From a bacterium (GTDB lineage: Bacteria; Bacillota; Clostridia; Lachnospirales; Lachnospiraceae), in assembly GCA_004562765.1 (NCBI GenBank), contig SFRL01000001.1, positions 62,001 through 126,000 of the forward strand: a stretch of 64,000 nt of DNA, written 5' to 3'. The notes below the pieces were generated by a model. That model searched no databases. It saw only the letters and a program-made list of their open reading frames with translations, and was not told where the DNA came from. Positions 43,049-50,055 of this stretch are shown here, in pieces. Each line of letters starts with the position of its first letter. Positions within the stretch are counted from its first letter, which is position 1. A program made the translations under genes and the position numbers.

Positions 43049-43588
43049 TCACTCAGGTATTTCACCATACTGGGACATGAAATCCGCATGATCGATCTCA
43101 TAGTACACGATCTGATCCTCACTCGGATAGCTCATGCCAAGCACATCGATTGCCTGCTCCTTTACATCCTCCAGCTTGACTGATGTGGCGAGCCGCTTAC
43201 TCGTGGCATCATTATCAGCCTTCAGATTATTGACACTGGTCTCAAGCGCTGCGATATTTTCCAGACGAATGGTGATGTCTGACTGTAGTTTAATATAAAA
43301 CCCTGCTGTAATGCAAGTAACAATTGCAGCCATTGTCAAAAAAGCAACATAGCCGCGGTTCATGATCAGTGCTTTATCCTGATTACGACGTGCGATCGCA
43401 CGTTGTCTGCGCGCATGCTGACGCTCCTGAAGTTCCCGCTGTTCGCGTTCCCGACGGCGCTTTTGCTGGCTCTCCCAGTCGTCCGGCATTGCATCCGTGC
43501 GCCGTACTGTATTCCCCTCAATGTAAGTCATTCTCTGATAGTTACGTCCATATTTGTCTGTCTGATGATTCCGGTAATTATTTGCCAT
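43049..43588 (-). CDS. ftsL: FtsL-like septum formation protein
   Basis: This 179-residue bitopic protein has a basic N-terminal 80 residues (RRREREQRELQERQ), one membrane segment (about 97-117, YVAFLTMAAIVTCITAGFYI) and an extracellular coiled-coil (IRLENIAALETSVNNLKADN). It occupies the ftsL position between rsmH and the first PBP. FtsL proteins diverge strongly, so the assignment rests on topology and position. It would link FtsQ and DivIC at the septum. Confidence 0.85.
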   Translation of the reverse strand: MANNYRNHQTDKYGRNYQRMTYIEGNTVRRTDAMPDDWESQQKRRREREQRELQERQHARRQRAIARRNQDKALIMNRGYVAFLTMAAIVTCITAGFYIKLQSDITIRLENIAALETSVNNLKADNDATSKRLATSVKLEDVKEQAIDVLGMSYPSEDQIVYYEIDHADFMSQYGEIPE

Positions 43589-43632
43589 AACTGTTTCCCC
43601 TTATTTTCCGGCAATTCCCTTTTGCCGTTATT

Positions 43633-44571
43633 TTATTTCTTTTCAAACACCCGCAGCTTTGCGCTTTTTGAACGGGGGTTTTCCTCCATCTCCCCATCCG
43701 TGGGTAAGATTGGTTTCCGTGTGATCACTCTGCCCTTTGACACATTCCCACACACACACACCGGGAAGTCCGGCGGACAGGTGCATGGATTTTCATTATT
43801 TTTGAAAATTGTCTTTACAATGCGGTCTTCCAGAGAATGAAAGGTGATAATACAGATCCTTCCGCCCGGATTTAACAACCCGATCATCTCATCGAGGTGG
43901 TCTCTCAGCACATCCAGTTCGTGATTACATGCGATCCGGATCGCCTGATAGGTTCGTTTTGCCGGATGCCCACCCGTTTTTGCGATCTTTTTCGGGATCG
44001 CGGCAGCTATGATCTCATTAAGCTGCCCGGTCGTCTCGATCGGTGCGATCTCCCGCGCCGCCACAATGTGCTTTGCAATATTTTTTGCGAAACGATCCTC
44101 GCCATAATCCCGTATAATGCGGTACAACTCGCCCTCACTGTAATCATTCACGATATCCCGTGCGGTAATACGTGCTCTCTGATCCATGCGCATGTCCAGC
44201 GGCGCATCTTCCACACGGTAAGTAAAGCCGCGCTCCGGTGTATCCAACTGGAACGAAGAAACACCCAGATCAAGTACGATCCCGTCTACACCCGTAATGC
44301 CAATGCTCGCCAGTTCTTCCTTCATATCCGCATAATTGCTGCGGATGATCGTCAGGCGCTCGCCAAATTCCTTCAGACGTTCACCGGCTGCCGCGATCGC
44401 ATCCGCATCCTGATCGATACCGATGAGCCGCCCGTTACCGGACAGCCGCTTCAACACTTCATAAGCATGTCCGCCGCCTCCCAACGTACCGTCCACATAG
44501 ATGCCCTCCGGTCGGATATTCAGATTTTCAATCGTCTCCGTCAGTAGGACGGAAGTATGGTTAAACTCCAT
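43633..44571 (-). CDS. rsmH: 16S rRNA (cytosine-1402-N4)-methyltransferase
   Basis: This SAM-dependent enzyme (312 residues) methylates C1402 of 16S rRNA. The SAM motif is YVDGTLGGGGHAYEVLK. Other family parts are GVSSFQLDTPERGF, GGHPAKRTYQAIRI and ITFHSLEDRIVK. ATG (MEFNHTSVLL) is preferred to a TTG two codons earlier. It follows mraZ as in most dcw clusters. Confidence 0.96.
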   Translation of the reverse strand: MEFNHTSVLLTETIENLNIRPEGIYVDGTLGGGGHAYEVLKRLSGNGRLIGIDQDADAIAAAGERLKEFGERLTIIRSNYADMKEELASIGITGVDGIVLDLGVSSFQLDTPERGFTYRVEDAPLDMRMDQRARITARDIVNDYSEGELYRIIRDYGEDRFAKNIAKHIVAAREIAPIETTGQLNEIIAAAIPKKIAKTGGHPAKRTYQAIRIACNHELDVLRDHLDEMIGLLNPGGRICIITFHSLEDRIVKTIFKNNENPCTCPPDFPVCVCGNVSKGRVITRKPILPTDGEMEENPRSKSAKLRVFEKK

Positions 44572-44612
44572 CTGCAAACCCTCATCAGATCAGGAAGCTG
44601 CCCATCCCTGCG

Positions 44613-45041
44613 CTAAAAGCTGAATCCCAGCTCCGCCATATGTTCTGCAACTTCATCCATATCATCATAGTTACTGCTCTCCAGCCAGCGGTCTTTATTC
44701 CAGATCTCCACGCGGTTCAAAACTCCGGCTGACACGATATCCTTCTGTAAATCTGCATGTTCACGCAGATTCGGAGGAATGAGGATTCTGCCCTGCTTGT
44801 CCACCTCACAGGTAGCTGCACCTGCAAAGAAGAAACGCATAAACCGACGGGTTTCAGCATTTGAGGGCAGACCTCGGAATTTCTCCTCGATGCCCTCCCA
44901 CTCGGTTTTCGGGTACACGAAAAGACATCCGTCGAGCCCTTTGGTCACGACAAATTCCTCTCCCAACTGTTCACGGAACTTAGAAGGGACGATCACTCTG
45001 CCTTTTGCATCAATGCTATGATTGTACTCACCGGTAAACAT
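44613..45041 (-). CDS. mraZ: Transcriptional regulator MraZ
   Basis: This 142-residue protein has two AbrB-like swapped-hairpin halves, each with the D-x-K/Q-G-R-I/V pattern (SIDAKGRVIVPSKFRE and EVDKQGRILIPPNLRE). MraZ binds repeats in front of the dcw operon and autoregulates. Matching GTGG repeats are present upstream. Confidence 0.96.
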   Translation of the reverse strand: MFTGEYNHSIDAKGRVIVPSKFREQLGEEFVVTKGLDGCLFVYPKTEWEGIEEKFRGLPSNAETRRFMRFFFAGAATCEVDKQGRILIPPNLREHADLQKDIVSAGVLNRVEIWNKDRWLESSNYDDMDEVAEHMAELGFSF

Positions 45042-45112
45042 CTCGTGTCCTCATCGTATATCCGCAGTCCTTTGGCAGATGCTCCAACTTATTCACAAAG
45101 TTATGAACTTAT

Positions 45113-45150
45113 CCACCACTTTCTACCACATATATACCACTTTCCTCCAC
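45113..45150 (-). promoter_or_regulatory. MraZ-binding-type direct repeats
   Basis: On the minus strand four GTGG elements (at 45147, 45137, 45126 and 45116) are spaced 10, 11 and 10 bases apart, each in an AAGTGG/AATGTGG-like context. This is the pattern of MraZ boxes. They lie just downstream of the -10, within the early transcribed region. Confidence 0.72.
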
Positions 45151-45160
45151 TTATAACCCT

Positions 45161-45189
45161 ACTATACGCCCTTTTTTCGTAAAAATCAA
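45161..45189 (-). promoter_or_regulatory. Promoter of the dcw cluster (mraZ)
   Basis: The minus strand has -35 TTGATT (45184-45189), a 17-base spacer and -10 TATAGT (45161-45166). The expected start is near 45154, which places the MraZ repeats directly after it. About 110 bases separate the start from mraZ. Confidence 0.62.
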
Positions 45190-45210
45190 TGGAACATATG
45201 TTTTTTTCGC

Positions 45211-45248
45211 AAAAAATAGCAGGTGTGCTTTTGCACACCTGCTATTTT
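45211..45248 (-). terminator. Terminator after the Spo0E-like gene and lgt
   Basis: A perfect 16-base stem (45213-45228 with 45233-45248) with a TTTT/AAAA loop is followed by T residues on the minus strand. The stop codon of the Spo0E-like gene lies at its edge. Confidence 0.92.
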
Positions 45249-45405
45249 AATCCATTAATTGCTCTAATATCTCATCAACTCGTCGGCTGGCCTCCAGACA
45301 TTCCTCGGAATCCAGCCCCGATGCAATACTTTTATTCAGTTTTTTCCGTTCCTGCTCCAGCTGACGCATCAGCTCCGCTTTGTCTCTCGTCATTTCGGAT
45401 GTCAT
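45247..45405 (-). CDS. Spo0E-family aspartyl-phosphate phosphatase (small protein)
   Basis: A 52-codon frame encodes a helical-hairpin protein: helix one RQLEQERKKLNKSIAS, a short turn GLDSEE, and helix two EASRRVDEILEQLMD. This matches the Spo0E-like phosphatases, including the S-x-x-x-D core (here SRRVD) on the second helix. Such proteins dephosphorylate Spo0A-P and delay sporulation. The 5' end overlaps the 3' end of lgt by about 74 bases in another frame. The exact start is unsure: Met codons also occur at 45393 and 45369. A strong terminator follows. Confidence 0.7.
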   Translation of the reverse strand: MTSEMTRDKAELMRQLEQERKKLNKSIASGLDSEECLEASRRVDEILEQLMD

Positions 45406-46279
45406 CTGCCTGTGTCTTTCCTCCACTTTGCGCCATTTTCCTGCGCATAACTATGATCCATACAGCGGACACCACTGCCATGACTGCACCTACAACCATA
45501 GATACCGGAATACCAAGTCCCGGTATTAAAAGCTGATCGGTACGCAGGCTTTCCACCCAGAATCTGCCGACGCCATATCCAAAGAGATATAAAAGGAACA
45601 CCTCTCCGTCAAATTTTTTACGACGGATATACCATATAAGGAATAACAGCAATGCCAGATTCCACAGGGACTCATATAAAAAGGTAGGATGTACCTGTAT
45701 GTAATCCACACCGTCGATCGTCAGGATATGCGCCGCTATTGATTCCGTGATCTCACCGCTTCGCACAGCATTGACCGGGAGCTGCATGGCAAGCAGATTA
45801 TCCGAGTAGCCGCCAAAACACTCGCGGTTAAAGAAATTGCCCCACCGCCCGATGATCTGTCCGGTGATCAGACCAAGACCTGCGGTATCACACACAAGCG
45901 GAAATCTCATCTTTCGCTTTTTACAAAAAATAAACGTCGTGATGATGGCTGCAATGACACCCCCGTAGATCGCCAGTCCTCCCTGACGGAAATTGAACAC
46001 CTGCAGCGGATGATCCTTGTATTTATCCCATGCAAAGATCACATAATAAATGCGGGCACCGATCAGCGAACAAATAATGGCAATAATTGCCAGATCAAAA
46101 TAATTATCCTGATTCTGTCCGCTGCGCTTCGCCTCCCACAGCGCAACCAACAAACCCGCCAGCATAGCCACCGCCAGCGTCAGCCCGTAATAGGCAATAT
46201 CAAAATTGCCGATACTGATCGTTTTTCCGACATGCTCCAGATAAATATGAAGATTCGGAAAATTAATGTTCATGTTCAT
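45332..46279 (-). CDS. lgt: Prolipoprotein diacylglyceryl transferase
   Basis: Lgt transfers diacylglycerol to lipoprotein cysteines. This 315-residue membrane protein has about seven segments and the signature GRWGNFFNRECFGG, with QGGLAIYGGVIAA before it and HPTFLYESLWN after it. The last 35 residues (from RRKMAQSGG) are a hydrophilic, low-complexity tail not expected in the family. Most of that tail is read from DNA that also encodes the Spo0E-like protein in another frame. Confidence 0.95.
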   Translation of the reverse strand: MNMNINFPNLHIYLEHVGKTISIGNFDIAYYGLTLAVAMLAGLLVALWEAKRSGQNQDNYFDLAIIAIICSLIGARIYYVIFAWDKYKDHPLQVFNFRQGGLAIYGGVIAAIITTFIFCKKRKMRFPLVCDTAGLGLITGQIIGRWGNFFNRECFGGYSDNLLAMQLPVNAVRSGEITESIAAHILTIDGVDYIQVHPTFLYESLWNLALLLFLIWYIRRKKFDGEVFLLYLFGYGVGRFWVESLRTDQLLIPGLGIPVSMVVGAVMAVVSAVWIIVMRRKMAQSGGKTQADDIRNDERQSGADASAGAGTEKTE

Positions 46280-46379
46280 ATTGATTTCCTTTACATATGC
46301 CCGCGCATCCGTTCATGCAGAACCGACGCGCGGACTTTCAGCACAAAAGCTGTTGACACTCTTTTTGTTTTATGAGCAC

Positions 46380-46697
46380 CTATTGTTTGCAGCGAAAGCT
46401 GGCACATTCCGTCTCCGCAACCACGCAGGCATTCACACCGTTGATACCGATGTGATCCGCATGACACTGCTGATTGTCATTGAAGGTACAATTTGCCGCC
46501 TTACAGTGAACCTCTAACGATGTTTTCGGTTCACCGACCGCGTTTTTGCTGCAGTTACAGCCCTGCTCCTTAAAGCTGGAACAGCAGGTCTCATGAGGCA
46601 TGGATGCCTCGCTGCCTTCCACGAGAATATCATTCTTGGAACACTTTTTGTCTGCATTATACATGCAGTGTACAACATTGCAATCTAATTTCGTCAT
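46380..46697 (-). CDS. Protein with two DUF1540 Cys-rich domains
   Basis: This 105-residue protein consists of two DUF1540 modules. Each has four cysteines in the order CNVVHC...C...C and CKAANC...C...C, ending in CCSSF and ECASF. Such domains probably bind a metal; the function is unknown, and in Firmicutes they often occur in spore-forming species. The ATG start (MTKLDCNVV) has GGAAAGGA upstream and is preferred over a codon eight residues earlier. Confidence 0.85.
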   Translation of the reverse strand: MTKLDCNVVHCMYNADKKCSKNDILVEGSEASMPHETCCSSFKEQGCNCSKNAVGEPKTSLEVHCKAANCTFNDNQQCHADHIGINGVNACVVAETECASFRCKQ

Positions 46698-46799
46698 GAT
46701 CGATCTTTCCTTTCCATACAAAATAATTACACATGCGTGTGAATTTAGTATGGTTTTCGGAAAGCATTCTTATGCGAATCGATTACATTCCAAAAATTA

Positions 46800-48761
46800 C
46801 TATTTTTCTTCCTGTACGATCTCCTGACGGATCTCCTTCGTACGGATCTCCTCGCAGATCTGGCTGACAAACTCAGAAAGCGGCTTCACGCCCTCATCAC
46901 CTGCAAAACGGCTTCTGACAGAAACGGTTCCGTCAGCCTCTTCCTGCTGTCCGACAACAAGCATATAGGGCAGTCTGTCCATACGTGCCTCACGGATCTT
47001 ATAGCCGATCTTCTCAGAACGGCTGTCTACTGTAACATCCACATCATTTTTCTTAAGCTCTGCAGCCACCCGTTCTGCGTAATCAATATACTTATCAGAG
47101 ATCGGTAATACGCGTACCTGCTCCGGACATAACCAGGTCGGGAATTTTCCGGCATAATGCTCGATGAGCCATGCAAGTGTTCGCTCATAGCAGCCCATAG
47201 AAGTTCTGTGGATGATCCACGGCAACGCTTTGTCACCGTTTTCATCAATATAGTACATACCAAATTTTTCGGCACTTGCACAATCCAACTGGATCGTTAC
47301 CATCGTATCTTCTTTTCCGTATACATTTTTCGCCTGAATGTCAATCTTTGGTCCGTAGAATGCTGCCTCTCCGTCGGCTTCTGTAAATGGAATATTGTTT
47401 TTCTGCATCACGCTTCTTAAATACTGCTGTGTACTGTTCCAATACTCCTCATCGCCCAGATATTTTTCCTTGTTTTCCGGGTCCCACTTTGACAGACGAT
47501 AGGTAACATCTCCGTCAATTCCAAGGGTCTTCATCACATAGTTGCAAAGCTCGGTACATCTGGTCAGCTCCTCCTCTGCCTGATCCGGTCGAAGGATAAT
47601 ATGCGCCTCCGTAATTGTAAACTGACGCACACGGGTCAGACCGTGCATCTCTCCGGAATCCTCATTTCGAAACAGCGTTGAGGTCTCTGCCATACGATAC
47701 GGCAGATCTCTGTAAGAATGCTGTTCATTCATATACACATAATACTGGAATGGACAGGTCATCGGGCGAAGTGCCATCGTCTCCTTGTCCTCGTCATCTT
47801 TATTTAAAATAAACATTCCATCCATATAATGATCCCAATGTCCGGAGATCTTATACAGATCAGATTTCGCCATGAGCGGCGTACGGGTACGGACATATCC
47901 CCACTCTTTATCCTCGAGATCCTCCATCCAACGCTGCAGCTTCATGATCATCTTTGTTCCCTTCGGAGTAAAAAGCGGAAGTCCCTGTCCGATCACATCA
48001 ACAGTGGTAAACAATCCCATTTCGCGTCCCAATTTATTATGGTCACGCATCTTAGCCTCCGCAAGCTTATCCAGATGCTCCTTCAGTTCTTCTTTCTTGC
48101 TGAATGCAGTTCCGTAAATTCTCTGTAATCTGGCTTTATTGGAATCACCTCTCCAATAAGCCATGGATGAAGAGATCAGCTTATATGCCTTCACACCCTT
48201 TGTACTCATCAGGTGAGGACCTGCACAAAGATCGACAAATCCACCCTGATCATAGAAAGAAATTTCAGAATCCTCCGGCAGATCCCGGATCAATTCTACC
48301 TTAAACGGTTCGTTGCGGTCCTCCATGAACTTGATCGCCTCTGCTCTTGGCAGCGTAAAGCGGGTAATCTCATGTCCTTCTTTTATGATCTTCTTCATTT
48401 CTGCTTCCAGGTTGTCAAGATCTTCTCTTGAAAACGGTTCTGCATCAAAATCATAATAGAAGCCATCGTCGATCGCCGGTCCGATCGTCACCTTTGCCTC
48501 GGGGAACAGACGCTTTACAGCCTCTGCCAGCACATGCGAAGCCGTATGACGGATCACACGCAGACCCTCCGGATCGCTCTGTGTGATAATATTTAATTCA
48601 CAGTCCTCAGAGATCTCCGTGCGCAGATCCACGATCTCACCGTTCACCTCACCGGCACATGCCACACGTGCCAGTCCCTCACTGATATCCTTTGCAATGT
48701 CAAAAACCGATCTTGCCTGATCGTATTCCTTTACGGAACCATCTTTTAATGTAATCTTCAT
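46800..48761 (-). CDS. thrS: Threonyl-tRNA synthetase
   Basis: This is a class II synthetase of 653 residues. The order is TGS domain (MKITLKDGSVKEYDQ), editing domain with HTASHVLAEAVK and FVDLCAGPHL, catalytic core with MTCPFQYYVYMNEQHSY (zinc Cys and His) and GLTRVRQFTITEAHIIL, and anticodon domain (KYIDYAERVAAELK). It is controlled by a T-box leader located before the small membrane protein gene upstream. Confidence 0.97.
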   Translation of the reverse strand: MKITLKDGSVKEYDQARSVFDIAKDISEGLARVACAGEVNGEIVDLRTEISEDCELNIITQSDPEGLRVIRHTASHVLAEAVKRLFPEAKVTIGPAIDDGFYYDFDAEPFSREDLDNLEAEMKKIIKEGHEITRFTLPRAEAIKFMEDRNEPFKVELIRDLPEDSEISFYDQGGFVDLCAGPHLMSTKGVKAYKLISSSMAYWRGDSNKARLQRIYGTAFSKKEELKEHLDKLAEAKMRDHNKLGREMGLFTTVDVIGQGLPLFTPKGTKMIMKLQRWMEDLEDKEWGYVRTRTPLMAKSDLYKISGHWDHYMDGMFILNKDDEDKETMALRPMTCPFQYYVYMNEQHSYRDLPYRMAETSTLFRNEDSGEMHGLTRVRQFTITEAHIILRPDQAEEELTRCTELCNYVMKTLGIDGDVTYRLSKWDPENKEKYLGDEEYWNSTQQYLRSVMQKNNIPFTEADGEAAFYGPKIDIQAKNVYGKEDTMVTIQLDCASAEKFGMYYIDENGDKALPWIIHRTSMGCYERTLAWLIEHYAGKFPTWLCPEQVRVLPISDKYIDYAERVAAELKKNDVDVTVDSRSEKIGYKIREARMDRLPYMLVVGQQEEADGTVSVRSRFAGDEGVKPLSEFVSQICEEIRTKEIRQEIVQEEK

Positions 48762-48809
48762 TTTTTATCTCCTTCTATAAAAATATGATCGTATGATACT
48801 GTCTCAAAT

Positions 48810-49034
48810 CTATGCTTCCTCGGTGTCATCATCCCCATCAATGCCTTTATTACCACAGTTACAGCCGTTTCCCGAATTGTTGCTGCCGATCGTCACGGTC
48901 TTTTTCGGAGTAAAGATCATGCCAAGAGCAAGACCTGCCAGCGCAACGGCAACGATTCCCAAAAACAGTTCCCGTTTGGAAATGATGGTTGTCTCATCCA
49001 ATGAAGTCCAAAAATCTTTCATTTTTCTTATCAT
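48810..49034 (-). CDS. Small single-pass membrane protein in the T-box-thrS operon
   Basis: I do not recognise this 74-residue protein. It has a basic-amphipathic N-terminus (MIRKMKDFWTSLDE), one membrane segment (about residues 23-42, ELFLGIVAVALAGLALGMIF) and a Gly/Asn-rich tail with CNCGNKG before an acidic end. AAGGAG is 8 bases before the ATG. It lies between the T-box terminator and thrS and should respond to threonyl-tRNA charging with it. Confidence 0.72.
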   Translation of the reverse strand: MIRKMKDFWTSLDETTIISKRELFLGIVAVALAGLALGMIFTPKKTVTIGSNNSGNGCNCGNKGIDGDDDTEEA

Positions 49035-49064
49035 AGTTGCTTCTCCTTTTTCTAATTTTTGATA

Positions 49065-49102
49065 TAAAAAATCCCCGGTGCCAGATTCCTCTGACGCCGG
49101 GG
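49065..49102 (-). terminator. T-box terminator hairpin
   Basis: Arms 49073-49085 and 49090-49102 pair at 12 of 13 positions around a four-base loop and are followed by a T-run on the minus strand (49066-49071). It competes with the T-box antiterminator. Confidence 0.88.
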
Positions 49103-49239
49103 ACGATTGCTCGCGGTTCCACCCCAGTTACCGGACAAAACAACGCTGTCACGGTCACTTTCTTTGATGATAACGGTATCACCGGCCCGGATTGGGGGCA
49201 CTCAGAGGTGGTTAGGCTCTTCGTCGTGTTTTCATATGA
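49065..49239 (-). ncRNA. T-box riboswitch leader (probably threonine)
   Basis: The minus strand has the T-box core GGGGTGGAACCGCG (49112-49125). A terminator follows, and a stem III-like hairpin (CCG.GACA/TGTC.CGG) precedes it. The leader is short (about 175 bases from the predicted start), so stem II is probably missing. Uncharged tRNA would favour the antiterminator. Threonine specificity is inferred from thrS; an ACC triplet in the stem I region is a candidate specifier but was not proven by folding. Confidence 0.85.
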
Positions 49240-49245
49240 TTAGAC

Positions 49246-49274
49246 ATTCTAACGCTTTTTTGCAAAAGTGTAAA
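49246..49274 (-). promoter_or_regulatory. Promoter of the T-box-thrS operon
   Basis: The minus strand reads -35 TTTACA (49269-49274), a 17-base spacer and -10 TAGAAT (49246-49251). The start should be near 49239, at the beginning of the T-box leader. Confidence 0.65.
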
Positions 49275-49291
49275 GCCCTAATTTTTTACAT

Positions 49292-49801
49292 TTATGCATT
49301 TCTTCCGCAGCACTGCTTATACTTCTTTCCGCTTCCGCAAGGACAGGGATCGTTTCTGCCGATCTTCTTTCCCTCACGACGGATCGTTCCGGATTTCTTC
49401 TGCTCTAAGTACAGTGCCTTCTTTGTCTCTGCGTCAAAGATCGCATCCCACTGAGGCAGCTCATACAGCCAGTCAGCCTTTGCGTCCACCATATTCTTGT
49501 AGAGTTTTTCCTTATCGAAGATCAGGTTGACATGTGTGTCCTCCTCCATCGTATCGATCGGATTTGCCTCCACCAGGGAATCGTTGATGCCGTCCAAAAA
49601 TCCGGTCATCTCCATGACGCTGATATTGTATTTCTCAGCCAGCTCCTTTACGGTACCCTCTACCTTCTCGTCCGGGCTGGAAAGAAGCTGCTCGTAAATT
49701 CCCTTCTCTAATAAGAAATAGTCATTCCAGAATTTCTGAAGTTTTCCCTTGTCTGCTTTTTCATTATAGGCAACCTTCTGCCATTCCTGTAATAATGCCA
49801 T
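49292..49801 (-). CDS. SEC-C zinc-motif protein
   Basis: This 169-residue protein ends with a SEC-C motif (GRNDPCPCGSGKKYKQCC), the zinc-binding module also found at the C-terminus of SecA. The rest is helical (EKGIYEQLLSSPDEKVEGTV, then KELAEKYNISVMEMTGFLDG) and contains no catalytic motif that I can name. It may bind ribosomes or the Sec machinery, but this is inference. It is read just upstream of the T-box promoter. Confidence 0.85.
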   Translation of the reverse strand: MALLQEWQKVAYNEKADKGKLQKFWNDYFLLEKGIYEQLLSSPDEKVEGTVKELAEKYNISVMEMTGFLDGINDSLVEANPIDTMEEDTHVNLIFDKEKLYKNMVDAKADWLYELPQWDAIFDAETKKALYLEQKKSGTIRREGKKIGRNDPCPCGSGKKYKQCCGRNA

Positions 49802-49894
49802 AATTCATCCGTCCTTTAGTATCAATTAATTTTTGCACACTTCTCGTGCACCTACATAGTATAACTCATATACACGTATTTTTCAAAACATTTT

Positions 49895-49924
49895 TTGTAT
49901 AAGCCAAAAAAATGTGGATATACT
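49895..49924 (+). promoter_or_regulatory. Candidate promoter of a small RNA
   Basis: The plus strand has -10 TATACT (49919-49924), 18 bases after a weak -35 TTGTAT (49895-49900). The predicted start near 49931 coincides with the first base pair of the 5' hairpin of the candidate RNA. Confidence 0.45.
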
Positions 49925-49930
49925 ACCATT

Positions 49931-50036
49931 ATACCGAAGCGTTTGTTACCCCCAGAGCTTCGGTAGTGCGAAAGATACAAAAATACTTTATCCTCCCCTA
50001 TAAGAAAGGCCTGCCGCGCGCAGGTCTTTCTTTTTT
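49931..50036 (+). ncRNA. Candidate small regulatory RNA with C-rich unpaired regions
   Basis: This is a plus-strand unit of about 105 bases lying between minus-strand genes. It starts with a 9-bp hairpin (49932-49940 with 49957-49965) whose loop contains TTACCCCC. A linker contains ATCCTCCCC, and it ends in a 13-bp terminator with a six-T tail. Firmicute sRNAs commonly expose such C-rich anti-Shine-Dalgarno sequences. I cannot assign a known family. Confidence 0.55.
50002..50036 (+). terminator. Strong terminator of the candidate sRNA
   Basis: Arms 50002-50014 and 50020-50032 pair at all 13 positions (one G-U) around a five-base loop, and the plus strand continues with T to 50036. In the minus direction (after metA) the tail is short, so it fits plus-strand transcription better. 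Confidence 0.82.
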
Positions 50037-50055
50037 ATTGCCAATCTCCGGATTT

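Noticed and set aside
45181..45250. Long hairpin near the mraZ promoter considered as an operator
   Set aside because: The perfect GC-containing stem with a T-run right after a stop codon is explained as the terminator of the lgt/Spo0E-like transcript.
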